DNA from: Sisyra terminalis | Taxonomy: Eukaryota; Arthropoda; Insecta; Neuroptera; Sisyridae | Assembly: GCA_958496175.1 (NCBI GenBank) | Contig: OY292274.1 | Location: 52,586,630-52,650,629, forward strand | Direction: 5' to 3' | DNA length: 64,000 nt | Part shown: positions 61,965 through 64,000 of the stretch, piece after piece | How positions within the stretch are numbered: position 1 is the first letter of the stretch | Layout: each line of letters begins with the position of its first letter | The notes under the pieces: model-generated | The model's input: the letters and a program-made list of their open reading frames with translations, nothing else | What the model was told of the DNA's origin: nothing | Database searches by the model: none | Made by a program: the position numbers and the translations under genes

Positions 61965-62170
61965 AGCCGCTGTTGTGGTTGGATTCGGAAAGTCCGAATC
62001 AACGTTGTCTTTTCAGGTTCCCTGTCCTCCCATTCTCGGTGTCCCAAAAGTCACCAATACTAACAAATCAGTTCAAACAGGACCTAGCGACGATTTTGGA
62101 ACTCCCCATCGAAGACAAAGCCTGAAAAAAAAACATTCCGACCCCAAGTGGATACGCAATTTTATATAAA
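61965..62170 (+). pseudogene. Unrecognised open segment
   Basis: The frame reads VVVGFGKSESTLSFQVPCPP, ILGVPKVTNTNKSVQTGPSD, DFGTPHRRQSLKKKHSDPK and WIRNFI, stop at 62167. Pro/Ser/Lys-rich, protein-like wording and a GC-balanced composition set it apart from background. No start, partner exon or family was recognised. It is on the opposite strand to 61235-61625, so the two are not one simple gene. Confidence 0.35.
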
Positions 62171-64000
62171 AAAGAATGAAGCCAATTTCCTCATTACAAG
62201 TTTAAGCTTTTAAGTTCTATCTTCCCAATCAGTAGATTTTTCTTTCTGTTGAACACAATTTTCACCATAGCAAGACACTAATTAATTTTATTGGTCGGTT
62301 TTCTATTTTTATTTGTATAATATTTATTTATCGGGATACTATGCGCATTAATGTAAAAAGGCATTTCTCTATTCAGTATTCTCATAGCTTTTGAGTAAGC
62401 TGCTATCATTATGAACGATTGAAAGTCTACAAAAATCAATATGGTACCAAAAATAAGATAAAGGTGTTTTAAATTCTTTAAAGTTATAGAATTAAGAACA
62501 TTTTTTTTTCTATCATGACGTAAACTTAATCATTCATTACTGTTCTTATTATAAAAATTTTGTCATTCATTATTTATATTTTTTCTACATACATATACCA
62601 TTGATGTTTATGTGAAACAAAGTAATTACTCAATTAATCAAATATTTACTCGATCGTTAATTACTTTTTCAATTTTATCTCGAATCAATTATCGCATGTG
62701 TTATCAATAATGTATGTTCCCTTTCAACGTTTTCAAATTAAAGAGATTAAAATTATGTTCCTTTTCATAACAAACTGTAATGTTTGTAATATAGTTTTTT
62801 GATGATTAAAACTAATCTGAAAAATATGTCAAAAATGGATACACATTGCAGACATTCGCATATATGTACTCGTAAAGTTATTTCAATAATCCAAAAAGAA
62901 TAACTCATACCATAACCAATATTACTTTGATCGAACAAAATAAAGAATGGTGTTAGAAGTTAAAAGACGTGCCTATCAATCACATACTCTGAAAGATAGG
63001 AAATGAACAAACTGTTCTACAACTTTTCAATGTTTCTACATTTTCTTGTTCCTCATCATTTTTCTCAAGGTTTTCACATTTCTATTTATTTTCTCATACG
63101 ATATTTCGTCTATGTTAAATGCGATTCAGGAATTGCATTTTAGATTAAATATTTCATTTTTATTTTAAAGTAAGTGTTCGTTGATAATTTATTCATAGTT
63201 CGAAAATTGGTTTGTCAGCGATTTCTTGCATTTTTACTCACCTACTAACTTTGAACTTATGAAAGATTGAATTCCATCATAAAAATAGAAAACCTTTTAC
63301 GAACGAAAACTGACAAGTGTCAATCACTTATAAAATATACACACATATTTACATTTTATGTATGTAGGTATAGTCTTATAAACCGGATAAGAATAGGCTC
63401 TATGACTATGCTATATCATTTTTAACTTTTTAACTATCACTACCTTCGTAAATCAAATTTGCTTTTCATGGTAATAAATTTTTAACAATGCTATATAGAA
63501 AGGTAAATATTTCCGTTTTATATAGTAAATCATTGTACACACATTTAAAACTTTTTGTTTAATATACAAATCAATTAGTTTGTTATCAATTTGAAAATGT
63601 TTTCTAGTTATTTATTTTTAACGTTTGAAATGAAATAAACTAAAGAATGCATACAAATTGGTCGTTAATAAAAATTGTATAAAAACCAATCATTGCTGTT
63701 AAAGAGTTAATTTATTCTTTCTATCTTTGTTTTTTCCTATTTTTTCATTTTTAAAATAGATAATATAATACAGTGAAATTAAACAACAGCACAGTAGTGC
63801 TCATTAAAAAATTGAAATTGCATTAAGTGGAAACTTCCGTATAAAAAGAAGTTATCGGTAAATTTGATTAAACTTGAATAAATGCTTAAGGCAATTTTTA
63901 TGTTAACGTTTATTTGGTCTTAAAAATATAAGATTGCAATATTGATTTCGGAAAAAAAAAACATTTCCAATTGCTGACGAACCAAATACCTATTTAACTT
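62171..64000. other. Unassigned AT-rich DNA
   Basis: No gene, exon of the CARP gene or recognisable repeat to the right edge. Confidence 0.5.

Overview
This is a strongly AT-rich stretch of an animal genome, almost certainly an insect. It contains spliced coding exons with GT/AG borders, tRNA-derived SINEs, LINE fragments, a Tc1-type transposon remnant and many fold-back or MITE-like elements. I see no operons, ribosome binding sites or bacterial gene layout. I could not fix the order or species from the sequence.

The only host gene I can support is at the left edge, on the minus strand. Two coding exons (1003-1139, then 485-676) encode consecutive parts of an alpha-carbonic-anhydrase-related protein (CA10/CA11-like, the insect CARP group). 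Both have good splice borders, and they join in frame. The next exon lies left of the window. The preceding exon, with the signal peptide and start, was not found to the right. Much or all of 1140-64000 may therefore be the upstream intron of this gene, but that is inference.

The rest is non-coding DNA filled with old mobile elements:
- Five loci of one tRNA-derived SINE (2.2, 3.6, 9.5, 24.7 and 35.8 kb).
- LINE remnants at 7.1-7.7, 12.9-13.7, 27.8-28.2, 32.2-32.5, 53.9-54.3 and 60.1-60.9 kb.
- A 536-bp internally deleted Tc1-like element with matched terminal repeats and TA target site (16912-17447).
- A ~955-bp dispersed repeat in two copies (14.0 and 48.6 kb), each with a 24-bp perfect palindrome.
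- A ~0.65-kb MITE family in three copies (10.9, 31.4 and 54.6 kb).
- A ~0.5-kb family in two inverted copies (27.1 and 39.8 kb).
- A THAP-domain remnant inside a P-element-like relic (36.9-37.4 kb).
- Long fold-back elements at 5.3, 36.1, 55.3, 56.5 and 58.7 kb.
- A degenerate ~72-bp tandem array at 53.4-53.9 kb.

The most interesting signal is in the fold-back element at 36057-36376. Each arm carries a near-canonical hammerhead-ribozyme layout: a 7-bp perfect stem I, a CTGATGA core, a hairpin, GAAA, a self-complementary ACGCGT stem III and a C at the cleavage position. Degenerate relatives occur at 18.8, 21.3 and 56.5 kb. This looks like the hammerhead motifs reported from Penelope-like retroelements, here arranged as divergent pairs in palindromes.

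All identifications come from reading the sequence; no searches were run.
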